NCBI GenBank assembly: GCA_029240775.1
Contig: JARDZQ010000091.1
Location: forward strand, 1 to 6,781
DNA from: Rubrobacteraceae bacterium
GTDB lineage: Bacteria; Actinomycetota; Rubrobacteria; Rubrobacterales; Rubrobacteraceae
DNA: 6,781 nucleotides
Direction: 5' to 3'
The position numbers were made by a program, and so were the translations under genes. Under the pieces are notes generated by a model, which was not told where the DNA came from, ran no database searches, and saw nothing but the letters and a program-made list of their open reading frames with translations. Positions 1 to 5,360 of this stretch are shown in pieces; within the stretch, counting starts at the first letter, position 1, and every line of letters begins with the position of its first letter.

Positions 1-241
1 TGGCGAGGGCGTCGAGGTTGGGCGTCTCGATCCAGGTGTTGCCGTAGGCGCCTACGTGGTCCTTCCTCAGGCTGTCTAGGATGACCAGCACCACGTTGGT
101 GTCGCCGGCGGGGGGCCGGCCGGGCAGGTTAGGCAGGCGTCGGCTCAGATCGCAGCCCGCGCCCAGCAGGGAAGCGCCGAGCGCCCCTGCACCGGCGAGC
201 GCCAGGAACTCTCTGCGGGTAAGCGTGCGGGCTCTGCTCAC
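1..241 (-). CDS. Sulfatase / alkaline-phosphatase superfamily protein, N-terminal part, Tat-exported
   Basis: Only the first 80 codons are in the window; the gene continues past the left edge. The GTG start at 241-239 opens a protein with a twin-arginine signal: RR at residues 9-10 in TRREFLAL, then an Ala/Gly/Leu-rich stretch ending in LLGAGC (Cys30). That Cys looks like a lipobox, but position -3 is Gly rather than Leu, so lipid attachment is uncertain. After a Pro/Arg-rich linker comes NVVLVILDSLRKDHVGAYG (residues 49-67), the first strand and metal-site loop typical of the sulfatase fold, followed by TPNLDALA, also typical. The Cys/Ser-x-Pro-x-Arg active site lies outside the window, so sulfatase, phosphoglycerol transferase and phosphodiesterase cannot be told apart. 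It probably acts outside the membrane after folded export. The start is preceded by only a G-rich patch (244-248). The gene is divergent from the 402-1091 gene. Confidence 0.85.
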   Translation of the reverse strand, partial: MSRARTLTRREFLALAGAGALGASLLGAGCDLSRRLPNLPGRPPAGDTNVVLVILDSLRKDHVGAYGNTWIETPNLDALA

Positions 242-401
242 AACCCCCGGAGGGTACTACGCCGCCACGGGGGGTATCAACCGGGGTGGAGCGTCAGGGC
301 AACCGAAGACGCGATCTTCCCGGTCTGGACCCGGTAGGGCAAGAGGCGGCCGAATCTAGGATAATGACGGCGGGACAGAGCGTCAGGAAGAGAGGTGGTG
401 A
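242..401. promoter_or_regulatory. Divergent intergenic region with weak promoter-like elements
   Basis: This 160-base gap must drive both the leftward sulfatase gene and the rightward 402-1091 gene. Rightward, TAGGATAAT (357-365) resembles a -10 element, but no convincing -35 lies 16-18 bases upstream. Leftward, TTGATA (280-275, minus strand) is a fair -35, and TAGTAC (259-254) could be a -10, although the spacer of 15 is short. A good Shine-Dalgarno, AGAGGTGG (391-398), precedes the ATG at 402. None of these promoter calls is strong. Confidence 0.3.
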
Positions 402-1091
402 ATGGCGGAGAGGGAGTTTCGGCTCCCGGGCTCCCCCTACGAGGAGCTCGTGAACATCATCGTGGCCTACGGGACCCGAGACGAGGCGGCGAGGCCCGGC
501 GACGTCAGCAAGCTCGACTCGGTCCACCAGTCGAGCGTCAGCCGCAACAACGGGTTTCTGACCGAGATCGGGGTCCTCCAGGGCGAGACCAAGAAGCTCA
601 TCACGCGCCGCGGACGCTCACTCGCGCTCGCGCTCGCGCGCAAGGACAAAGAGGAGATCCGCCGCAACTGGCGCGAGATCGTGGCTACAAATGAGTTCCT
701 GCAGAACGTGGTCGCGGCGGTGAAGCTACGCGAGGGTATGCTCTATCCCACCGTCCAGGCATACGTTGCCCACGCCGCCGGACAGCCTCGCAACAAGCCG
801 GTAATGACCGGGGCTGGGGCCATCGTGGAGATCCTCAAGATCGCCGGGCTCCTCAGGGAGGAGACCGGCGAGCTGGTCGCCACCTTCGATGGGGAGCTGG
901 ATGTGGTGGAGGACATCGCGATGGAGGAGCTCTCCACCGAGGAGGAAACAGAGCCCCTACTCTCCGCGACCGTGGAGACCAGCGAGGATCCGGCGGTCAA
1001 GATCCACCTCCACGTCCAGTGCACGGCCGACGATCTCGAAGACCTCGCCCCCAGGCTCAGGGCTCTGCTCAGGGAGCTCTCGAACCGCTAG
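402..1091 (+). CDS. Uncharacterised protein with winged-helix-like N-terminal region (DUF5343-like)
   Basis: A 229-residue soluble protein with no signal peptide or membrane segment. Residues 11-80 have the helix pattern of a winged helix: a helix (SPYEELVNIIVAYG), a helix-turn-helix-like part (DVSKLDSVHQSSVSRNNGFL), and a turn with LITRRGRSLAL. Residues 95-160 look like a second such unit (NEFLQNVVAAVKLREG, then GAGAIVEILKIAGLLREETG). Residues 165-195 are very acidic, and the end (VKIHLHVQCTADDLEDLAP) looks like a strand followed by a helix. From memory this order resembles DUF5343-type proteins of bacteria and archaea, whose role is unknown; that link is tentative. The ATG at 402 is supported by a Shine-Dalgarno at 391-398. 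A (CTCGCG)3 run at 621-638 encodes the SLALALA helix. DNA or protein binding is possible, but nothing identifies a target. Its 3' end overlaps the convergent gene by 23 bases. Confidence 0.8.
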   Translation: MAEREFRLPGSPYEELVNIIVAYGTRDEAARPGDVSKLDSVHQSSVSRNNGFLTEIGVLQGETKKLITRRGRSLALALARKDKEEIRRNWREIVATNEFLQNVVAAVKLREGMLYPTVQAYVAHAAGQPRNKPVMTGAGAIVEILKIAGLLREETGELVATFDGELDVVEDIAMEELSTEEETEPLLSATVETSEDPAVKIHLHVQCTADDLEDLAPRLRALLRELSNR

Positions 1092-1428
1092 AGCACAGAC
1101 GGGCCGTCTGCACCGTGCTGTCCACTATCGAGAGCAGATCCGAGAGCTGTATCTCCTCGATCGTCGAGCGCTCCCCCCCTACGTTGACGACCGACAAGGA
1201 CCCGCACCGCGGGTAGAGCTCGACCCAGTTGGGGGTGCGGGCCTCGACCCGTGCGGTTAGCTGGCTGCACACCACCAGGTCCGGGTCGAGGCGACCCACC
1301 TCCCGGTCGAGGTCCTCCTCCTCCGCTTCGAAGACCTCGATGTCCGGGCGGAGCACCCTGAAGGCGGCTGCTATCGCCTCGCGGTAAGACCTCAGCTGGC
1401 AGGCCACCAGTACGCGCGAGCGGTTCAT
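1069..1428 (-). CDS. Short receiver-like protein without the usual phospho-acceptor Asp
   Basis: 119 residues. The N-terminus follows a CheY-like pattern: strand RVLVA (5-9), helix YREAIAAAFRVLRPD, strand IEVFEA, then LDPDLVVCSQ, which corresponds to the strand that normally ends in the phosphorylated Asp (PDLVLLD). Here the equivalent residue is Ser, and the acidic pair after strand 1 is also absent (ACQ). After that the match to a receiver stops; a conserved-looking block follows (WVELYPRCG, ERSTIEEIQLSDLLSIVD). A non-phosphorylated regulatory or partner domain is plausible, but the function is unknown. The adjacent ORF at 1465-1791 is a decayed paralogue, and their shared residues (YRE.IA..FR.LRP, VELYP, ERS.IEE) support translation of this copy. 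The ATG at 1428-1426 has no Shine-Dalgarno; TATTAT lies 8 bases upstream, so a leaderless mRNA is possible. The last codons run 23 bases into the end of the convergent gene. Confidence 0.65.
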   Translation of the reverse strand: MNRSRVLVACQLRSYREAIAAAFRVLRPDIEVFEAEEEDLDREVGRLDPDLVVCSQLTARVEARTPNWVELYPRCGSLSVVNVGGERSTIEEIQLSDLLSIVDSTVQTARLCSSGSRAP

Positions 1429-1435
1429 AAAGAGG

Positions 1436-1441
1436 ATAATA
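1436..1441 (-). promoter_or_regulatory. Possible -10 element for a leaderless transcript
   Basis: On the minus strand TATTAT ends 7 bases before the ATG of the short receiver-like gene, which has no ribosome-binding site. That spacing would place the mRNA start at or next to the start codon. No good -35 is seen at the usual distance (TTGGTG at 1471-1466 is 24 bases away), so this is a weak call. The gene could instead be read from the upstream operon. Confidence 0.3.
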
Positions 1442-1463
1442 GCCGCTCCCGAAGACGAACCGC

Positions 1464-1481
1464 ATCACCAATATAGGTGAT
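1464..1481. repeat. Perfect 6-bp inverted repeat between the two receiver-like paralogues
   Basis: ATCACC (1464-1469) and GGTGAT (1476-1481) flank AATATA. The A/T-rich centre stands out in this GC-rich window. On the plus strand CTTTTTCT follows at once, so it might act as a weak terminator in that direction. On the minus strand it lies 36-53 bases upstream of the 1428 start, where an operator could sit. Neither role is proven. Confidence 0.4.
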
Positions 1482-1791
1482 CTTTTTCTAGCCTTATTGG
1501 GCTAGCCGCTCCGCGCGGTCTACCACCGAGAGCTGTAAACTCCTCGATCGCCGAGCGCTCCTCGACGACGCCGGTTACGGAGCGCGGCACGTAGCCCGGG
1601 TAGAGCTCGACCCGGACGGGTACGCGCTCGCGCAAGAGCCCGGTGGCCTCGCTGAAGATGACGCGCTCCTTGAGCTCGTGTGTTTCCGCGGTGATCACCT
1701 TAACGTTCGGGCGCAGCTGACGAAAGACCTGGGCGATGCTCTCCCGGTAAGCGCGCGGCTCGTACTGGCGCTCTGCCGCGCGGGTTTTCAA
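1465..1791 (-). pseudogene. Decayed paralogue of the receiver-like gene (frameshifted)
   Basis: The open frame runs from a TTG (1791) with residues YRESIAQVFRQLRPNVKV, VRVELYPGYV and ERSAIEEF aligning with the 1069-1428 protein. It differs by an 8-residue in-frame gap that removes the PDLVVC strand (IF replaces GRLDPDLVVC). After IEE the frames part: one surplus base in the AAA run at 1537-1539 shifts translation into a tail (LGGRPRGAASPIRLEKDH) without similarity. Removing that base gives LQLSVVDRAERLAQ and a TAA at 1494-1496, matching IQLS....IVD of the paralogue. The N-terminus also lacks the hydrophobic first strand. A better start signal, GAGGTG (1825-1820) before ATG (1814-1812), reaches a TGA after eight codons. 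Together these suggest a broken gene copy. The alternative is a divergent but expressed 108-residue protein, or a sequencing error at the AAA. Confidence 0.65.
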
Positions 1792-1854
1792 CGCGGCCGT
1801 CCGGCGGCCGGCATCCTTACACCTCGTAGCGGCCGTGATCCCACGGGACGCGGA

Positions 1855-2547
1855 CTAACGTATCTGAACTACGCCGTGGCGCGCCGCGAAGACGAGGGCC
1901 TGGAGCCTCGAGTGCACGCCAAGCTTGTGGAGTATGTTCACCATGTGGGTGCGTTCTGTCTCGACGGTGACGTTCAGCTTGTCGGCTATCTCCTTGCTCT
2001 CCAACCCTTCGGCGAGGGCCTGGAGCACCTCCCTCTCCCGGGGGGTGAGCCTCTCCACCGCTCGCCGCACCGAGAGTTCCTCCTGGCGCTCGCGGTTGAC
2101 GAAGCGCAGCATCTCGATGACGTCGCCGGGCGAGAGCAGCGCCTCTCCGGCCTTCAGCCTCCGCACCGCGTCGACTATCTCCTTGATGGGGGTGGACTTG
2201 TGCAGCACGCCGGAGGCTCCGGACTCGACCGCGCGTGCGAACCGGGCCGTCTCCAGGCTTGCGCTCAGAACCAGGGTCACCGTACGCGACGAGAGATCCT
2301 CGAGCAGGTCGAGCCCGTCCCCGTCCGGGAGAGCGAGGTCGACGATAGCTACCTCCACGTCCTCGAGCGACTGCCTGTCGAGCGCTCGCGCTTCGGCTAC
2401 CGAGCCCACCTGTCCGACCACCTCGAACTCGGACTCTCTCTCGAGCATGAAGGCCAGGGCCTGGCGAAACGAAGCATGGTCCTCGACGAGCAGGATCCTG
2501 GTCCGGTCGTGCCTGACATTATCCTCGATGGCGGCGGCTCCCCTCAC
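1855..2547 (-). CDS. NarL/FixJ-family response regulator (receiver + LuxR-type HTH)
   Basis: A 230-residue cytoplasmic transcription regulator, typical in length for the family apart from a short N-terminal extension. The receiver spans about residues 17-130: strand RILLVEDH with the acidic pair E22-D23, phospho-acceptor D70 in VAIVDLALPDGDG, the switch residue S95 (LVLSAS) and the conserved K117 (LHKSTP). A linker (131-165) leads to a LuxR-type DNA-binding domain (167-225) with LTPREREVLQALAEG, SKEIADKLNVTVETERTH and VNILHKLGVHSR. All phosphorylation residues are present, so it should be a working regulator. The GTG at 2547-2545 has GGAG (2559-2556) eight bases upstream; no ATG exists in that frame before the receiver. 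It lies 282 bases downstream of the CHASE kinase on the same strand with only a gene scar between, so the kinase is its likely partner (inference). The decayed receiver-like ORF follows 63 bases later. Confidence 0.93.
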   Translation of the reverse strand: MRGAAAIEDNVRHDRTRILLVEDHASFRQALAFMLERESEFEVVGQVGSVAEARALDRQSLEDVEVAIVDLALPDGDGLDLLEDLSSRTVTLVLSASLETARFARAVESGASGVLHKSTPIKEIVDAVRRLKAGEALLSPGDVIEMLRFVNRERQEELSVRRAVERLTPREREVLQALAEGLESKEIADKLNVTVETERTHMVNILHKLGVHSRLQALVFAARHGVVQIR

Positions 2548-2568
2548 TATCTCGTCTCCGACAACGGA

Positions 2569-2833
2569 TTATGCCGTCGGCGTGCCTTCGTCGCCAGAGC
2601 GCGGCGACCCAGCCCGATCAGGAAGGTGCTCCTGCCCGTCTCCGGCGACCAGGCGCGAGACGGGGATCTCGAAGCGTACGCGCGTCCCGCCGTCGAGCCC
2701 CAACCTCGGGGGTGCTGACCCGCACGTGCTCCGGCTCGTAGCCGCCGCGGTGCAGCTCTCTGAGCAGGAGCAGCGCGTCATGCTCGTAGTCCTCGACGAG
2801 CAGCACGCGCAAGGGCTTGCCCGGCCTTCTCAG
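2569..2833 (-). pseudogene. Remnant of a receiver-containing signalling gene (probable hybrid kinase) with internal deletion
   Basis: Directly after the CHASE kinase, one frame reads KPLRVLLVEDYEHDALLLL, then RELHRGGYEPEHVRVSTPE: the first strand, the acidic loop and helix 1 of a receiver domain. The match then stops and that frame ends at 2618 after Arg-rich nonsense. From about 2700 the neighbouring frame reads LGLDGGTRVRFEIPVSRLV and ends at TAA 2569; GGTRVRFEIPV resembles the final strand pair of a histidine-kinase ATPase domain (pattern G-x-G-T-x-F-x-F-x-x-P). The middle of the receiver, its Asp, any sensory domain and the catalytic core are missing. The simplest reading is a receiver-first hybrid kinase reduced by one large deletion with a frame change. 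GGCGGAGG (2845-2838) precedes a CTG overlapping the kinase stop (CTGA), which may mark an old ATGA coupling; TTG at 2812 is another possible start. The kinase-end assignment rests on a short motif. Confidence 0.6.
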
Positions 2834-4683
2834 GAAACCTCCGCCTTTCTCGACGGGGGCGGGGTCCCCTGGCGGTGTCCGCCGTCCAGCGTGAAGTAGA
2901 AGGTGGCACCCTCGCCGACCTCGCTCTCGGCCCATACCCTGCCTCCGTGGCGGTGCACGATCCTCGCCACGGTGGCGAGTCCAATGCCGGTCCCCTCGAA
3001 CTCTTCGGGACCGTGAAGGCGCTGGAACGCCCCGAAGAGCTTGTCTGCGTACCTGGGATCGAACCCCGCCCCGTCGTCGCGCACGTAGTAGACCACGCCC
3101 CCACCCCGCTGGGAGATGGCGCCGAACTCTATGGTAGCCTCGTCTTCCTTCTGGGTGAACTTGAAGGCGTTACCGAGCAGGTTCTCGAGCGCCACCGCCA
3201 CCAGATTGGCGTCTCCGAAGGCTACGACACCCTCCTCGACGATGAACCTCACCTTCCGTTCGGGCTGCGACGCCTCGAGCTTCTGAATAATGCCCGTCGC
3301 TACGACGCTCAGGTCGATAACCTCCCTGCGCAACGGGCCCCGGCTCACCCGCGAGAGGTCGAGCAGGTCGTCTATGAGGGTATCCATGTGCTTGCTGGCG
3401 GTCCGCACCCGCCCGAGGAAGTCTTCGCCCTCCTCGTCGAGCCTGTCGGCGTAGTCCTCGAGGAGTATCCGGGAGAAGCCGTCTATGCTCCTCAAGGGCG
3501 CCCTCAGGTCGTGGGAGACGGAGTAGGAGAAGGCCTCGAGCTCCCCGTTCGCGCTTTCGAGCTCCCGGTTGGCCTCCTCGAGGTCTTTGCTCGCGCGCTC
3601 GGCCCGGGTGCGGCTGCGCACCAGCAGCCAGGTGATCCCGAAGAGCAGCAGGCTCACCGCGACGCCGCTGAGCAGCACGAAGAGGGGCAGGTCGCTGCCG
3701 GCGTCGTCCTCGAAGCCCGGCAACGTGGCGAAGTAGAGGCTCCACTCGCGCCCGGCCACCTCGAGCCGGCTCTCCTCGGAGAACGAGGCATCTTCGCCGC
3801 TCCCGGCCCGCCTTACCCGGTCGCTGTTGTATAGGGGCTGGCTCGAGGCCACGTCCTGGCTGTCGTAGAGCTCGAAGTCTATGGCCGGGTCGAAGCCTCC
3901 GCCGAAGACGCCGTCGAGTAGCCCGTCCCACCTGAAGAAGCCGACGACGAACCCCCTCAGGGCGCGCCTCCGCTCCTCGACGGTGCCCTGCGGCTCCCCT
4001 TTCTGGTAGACCGGCACGTACACGGCGAAACCGGGTCGCAGGGCGAGGTCGGCGCTCGCGCCCGGGGCGGGCTCGGTGAGCACGTTGACCGTCCCCGTGG
4101 CCTGCGGCGAGCCGGTATTCCGCGCCGCGTCCATGGCACTCCTGTGCTCAACCTCGGTGTACACGTCGTAGTTGACCCTCTCCAGGTTGGCCTCGTCTGA
4201 GGGGGAAACGAACTTGAGCGGGTAGTATGCGGGACGCTCCCCGCCGGGTTCGAGGTCGGGGCGCAACCCGTCGAGACCCTGCTCCCGCGCCTCCCGGACA
4301 TAGGCCTCCCTCTCCCCAGGCCCCAGGTACTCCGCGAAACCGAGGGCCTGCAACCCCGTGAGGCGGTCCTCAGTTTCTATGCCCCTGACGTAGCTCTCCC
4401 ACTCCGCACGGTCGACCGTCCGGCTGGCGTAGAGGAGCCCGCGGGCGCCGAAGATCGCGTCGAGATAGGCCTTGGTGCGTCTCTCTATGGTCTCCTGGGT
4501 GGCCTGGGTGGTCTCCTCGAACCGGGACCGGGTCTGCTCCTCGGCGGTCTGGCGCACGTAGTACCAGGCGAGGCCCGTCAGGAGGAGCGACATGAGCAGT
4601 ACCCCGTAGGCGGGCGCCGCACGGCGCAGGTGGCCCCCCAGACGGAGGACCCCCGACCGCAGCGCGGCGCCGGACCTACCCAC
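2830..4683 (-). CDS. CHASE-domain membrane sensor histidine kinase
   Basis: 617 residues. Order: short basic N-terminus; membrane segment about 24-43 (PAYGVLLMSLLLTGLAWYYV); extracytoplasmic CHASE-type sensor about 70-260 (AYLDAIFGARGLLYASRTV, LQALGFAEYL, YYPLKFVSP, Arg-rich turn, GFFRWDGLLDGVF); membrane segment about 332-355; a Glu/Leu-rich coiled coil (356-385); the dimerisation/phospho-acceptor domain with His391 in FSYSVSHDLRAPL; then the ATPase domain with the N box (N501, N505 in ENLLGNAFKF), G1 (DDGAGFD, 537-542), F box (KLFGAFQRLH) and G2 (GTGIGL, 564-569). All catalytic motifs are intact. CHASE domains bind small extracellular ligands, such as cytokinin in plant receptors; the ligand here cannot be read from sequence. 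The H-box style resembles phytochrome-type kinases, but no photosensory domain is present. The GTG start at 4683-4681 gives a short cytoplasmic N-terminus before the first membrane segment; the Shine-Dalgarno is weak (GGCGGGG about 4690-4696). It leads the leftward cluster. Confidence 0.93.
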   Translation of the reverse strand: MGRSGAALRSGVLRLGGHLRRAAPAYGVLLMSLLLTGLAWYYVRQTAEEQTRSRFEETTQATQETIERRTKAYLDAIFGARGLLYASRTVDRAEWESYVRGIETEDRLTGLQALGFAEYLGPGEREAYVREAREQGLDGLRPDLEPGGERPAYYPLKFVSPSDEANLERVNYDVYTEVEHRSAMDAARNTGSPQATGTVNVLTEPAPGASADLALRPGFAVYVPVYQKGEPQGTVEERRRALRGFVVGFFRWDGLLDGVFGGGFDPAIDFELYDSQDVASSQPLYNSDRVRRAGSGEDASFSEESRLEVAGREWSLYFATLPGFEDDAGSDLPLFVLLSGVAVSLLLFGITWLLVRSRTRAERASKDLEEANRELESANGELEAFSYSVSHDLRAPLRSIDGFSRILLEDYADRLDEEGEDFLGRVRTASKHMDTLIDDLLDLSRVSRGPLRREVIDLSVVATGIIQKLEASQPERKVRFIVEEGVVAFGDANLVAVALENLLGNAFKFTQKEDEATIEFGAISQRGGGVVYYVRDDGAGFDPRYADKLFGAFQRLHGPEEFEGTGIGLATVARIVHRHGGRVWAESEVGEGATFYFTLDGGHRQGTPPPSRKAEVS

Positions 4684-4800
4684 CGGAGACCCCGCCAGGG
4701 GTCCTGTCCCCGGACCACAAACGGTACGCCACGCGATAAGCGTCTGTGGCAGATAGCCCGGTAGTTGCCGCTCTCATAAACCTACCCCGTTTGCTCGGTT

Positions 4801-4830
4801 GCCTGATGCAGCGCGGGGAGGGCATCAGGC
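4801..4830. repeat. Perfect 9-bp inverted repeat upstream of the VOC gene
   Basis: GCCTGATGC (4801-4809) and GCATCAGGC (4822-4830) pair perfectly around a 12-base purine-rich loop (4810-4821). It has no T-run after it in either direction, so it is not a standard terminator. It lies about 150 bases ahead of the VOC start and about 120 bases ahead of the kinase start on the other strand. An operator or a stem of a leader RNA are the two readings. Confidence 0.55.
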
Positions 4831-4969
4831 GAGGGAATGTTACCCGGCGCATGATCTACTCGCAACACTACCGAGGTCCTCCCGGCGAGGGAAGTGGCCC
4901 CGCGAGCGCAAGATAGGAGAAGCCCCGGCGCAGGGCCTGCCATACTATCTAACCGCGGGAGCGAACCGG

Positions 4970-4975
4970 AAGGAG
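4970..4975 (+). promoter_or_regulatory. Ribosome-binding site fixing the VOC gene start
   Basis: AAGGAG lies six bases before ATG 4982, the ideal spacing. This decides the start against the upstream in-frame ATG at 4799, which would add 61 residues lacking similarity to the domain. Confidence 0.8.
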
Positions 4976-4981
4976 CACCTG

Positions 4982-5347
4982 ATGATCGAGAGCGTGAAGG
5001 TCGTGTCGGTCCCAGTGACCGACCAGGAGCGGGCGAAGAACTTCTACGTGGACACTCTGGGCTTCGAGCTCAGGGCTGAAGGGGGCTGGGGAGACGGCAT
5101 GCGCTGGGTGGAGGTGGCCCCCGAAGACTCGTCCACCTCGCTTACGCTCGTGACCTGGTTCGAGTCGATGCCCCCTGGCTCTCTGCAAGGTCTCGTGCTC
5201 TCCACAGACGATATCCACGCCACCCACGAGAAGCTCGCCGCGAAGGGCGCCCGCTTCGACTTCCCGCCCAGAGAGATGCCCGGCGGAACGCAGGCACTCT
5301 TCCGCGACCCCGACGGCAACGGGCTGGTGCTCTCGCAACTCCGGTAG
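4982..5347 (+). CDS. VOC superfamily protein (glyoxalase/bleomycin-resistance fold)
   Basis: 121 residues, the normal size of a single-domain VOC protein. It has the two beta-alpha-beta-beta-beta modules: module 1 VKVVSVPVTDQERAKNFYVD, LGFELRAEG, MRWVEVAPE and TSLTLVTW; module 2 GLVLSTDDIHATHEKLAAKG, RFDFPPREMPGG and TQALFRDPDGNGLVLSQL. FYVDTLGFE and the closing FRDPDGNGLVL are family hallmarks. In the metal-binding members the usual ligands are His/Gln at the start of module 1 and Glu at the end of each module. Here the first-strand position is Val/Pro and the end reads NGLVLSQ rather than N-x-x-E, so metal ligands look incomplete and glyoxalase activity is doubtful. The protein could bind a drug or act on an unidentified small substrate. 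It stands alone on the plus strand, divergent from the kinase and convergent, with a 13-base gap, to the membrane-protein gene. Confidence 0.9.
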   Translation: MIESVKVVSVPVTDQERAKNFYVDTLGFELRAEGGWGDGMRWVEVAPEDSSTSLTLVTWFESMPPGSLQGLVLSTDDIHATHEKLAAKGARFDFPPREMPGGTQALFRDPDGNGLVLSQLR

Positions 5348-5360
5348 AGTCGTTCATGCG

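Larger units (their letters stand above)
4684..4981. promoter_or_regulatory. Divergent regulatory region between kinase and VOC genes
   Basis: This 298-base stretch holds no convincing gene; the open frame that extends the VOC gene leftward to 4799 has no family similarity. It should contain promoters in both directions, but no pair of good -35 and -10 boxes was found. What it does contain: a 9-bp inverted repeat (4801-4830), an outer pair CTCGGT/ACCGAG (4794-4799 and 4870-4875) that encloses it, a 10-bp direct repeat GGCGAGGGAA (4828-4837 and 4884-4893), and AGATAG/CTATCT (4911-4916 and 4945-4950) just ahead of the VOC ribosome-binding site. Such density of pairing suggests a structured leader RNA or a multi-site operator. 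Confidence 0.45.

Noticed and set aside
81..359. 92-codon plus-strand frame opposite the sulfatase start
   Set aside because: Arg/Ser/Pro-rich shadow; the opposite strand has a clear Tat signal and sulfatase motif.
1678..2718. A 346-codon plus-strand open frame opposite the response regulator
   Set aside because: It is antisense to the intact regulator and two remnants, has no recognisable domain, and arises from the GC-rich codon pattern of the real strand.
1925..2899. A 324-codon plus-strand frame rich in Ser, Arg and Thr
   Set aside because: Ser/Arg-rich low-complexity translation typical of the frame opposite a GC-rich gene; no domain or ribosome-binding site.
2875..3834. A 319-codon plus-strand frame opposite the histidine kinase
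   Set aside because: The kinase frame on the minus strand carries every expected motif; this frame is its shadow.
3170..3931. Arg/Gly-rich minus-strand frame inside the kinase gene
   Set aside because: Out-of-frame shadow of the kinase, low complexity.
4801..4876. Cobalamin riboswitch
   Set aside because: GAGGGAA, CCGGCGC and CGCAAC appear in the right order, but the conserved GGTG...AATCC part is missing and the downstream gene is not a B12 gene; chance or strong decay fits better.
4799..4981. 61-residue N-terminal extension of the VOC protein
   Set aside because: No similarity to the fold, and AAGGAG at 4970-4975 fixes the ATG at 4982.
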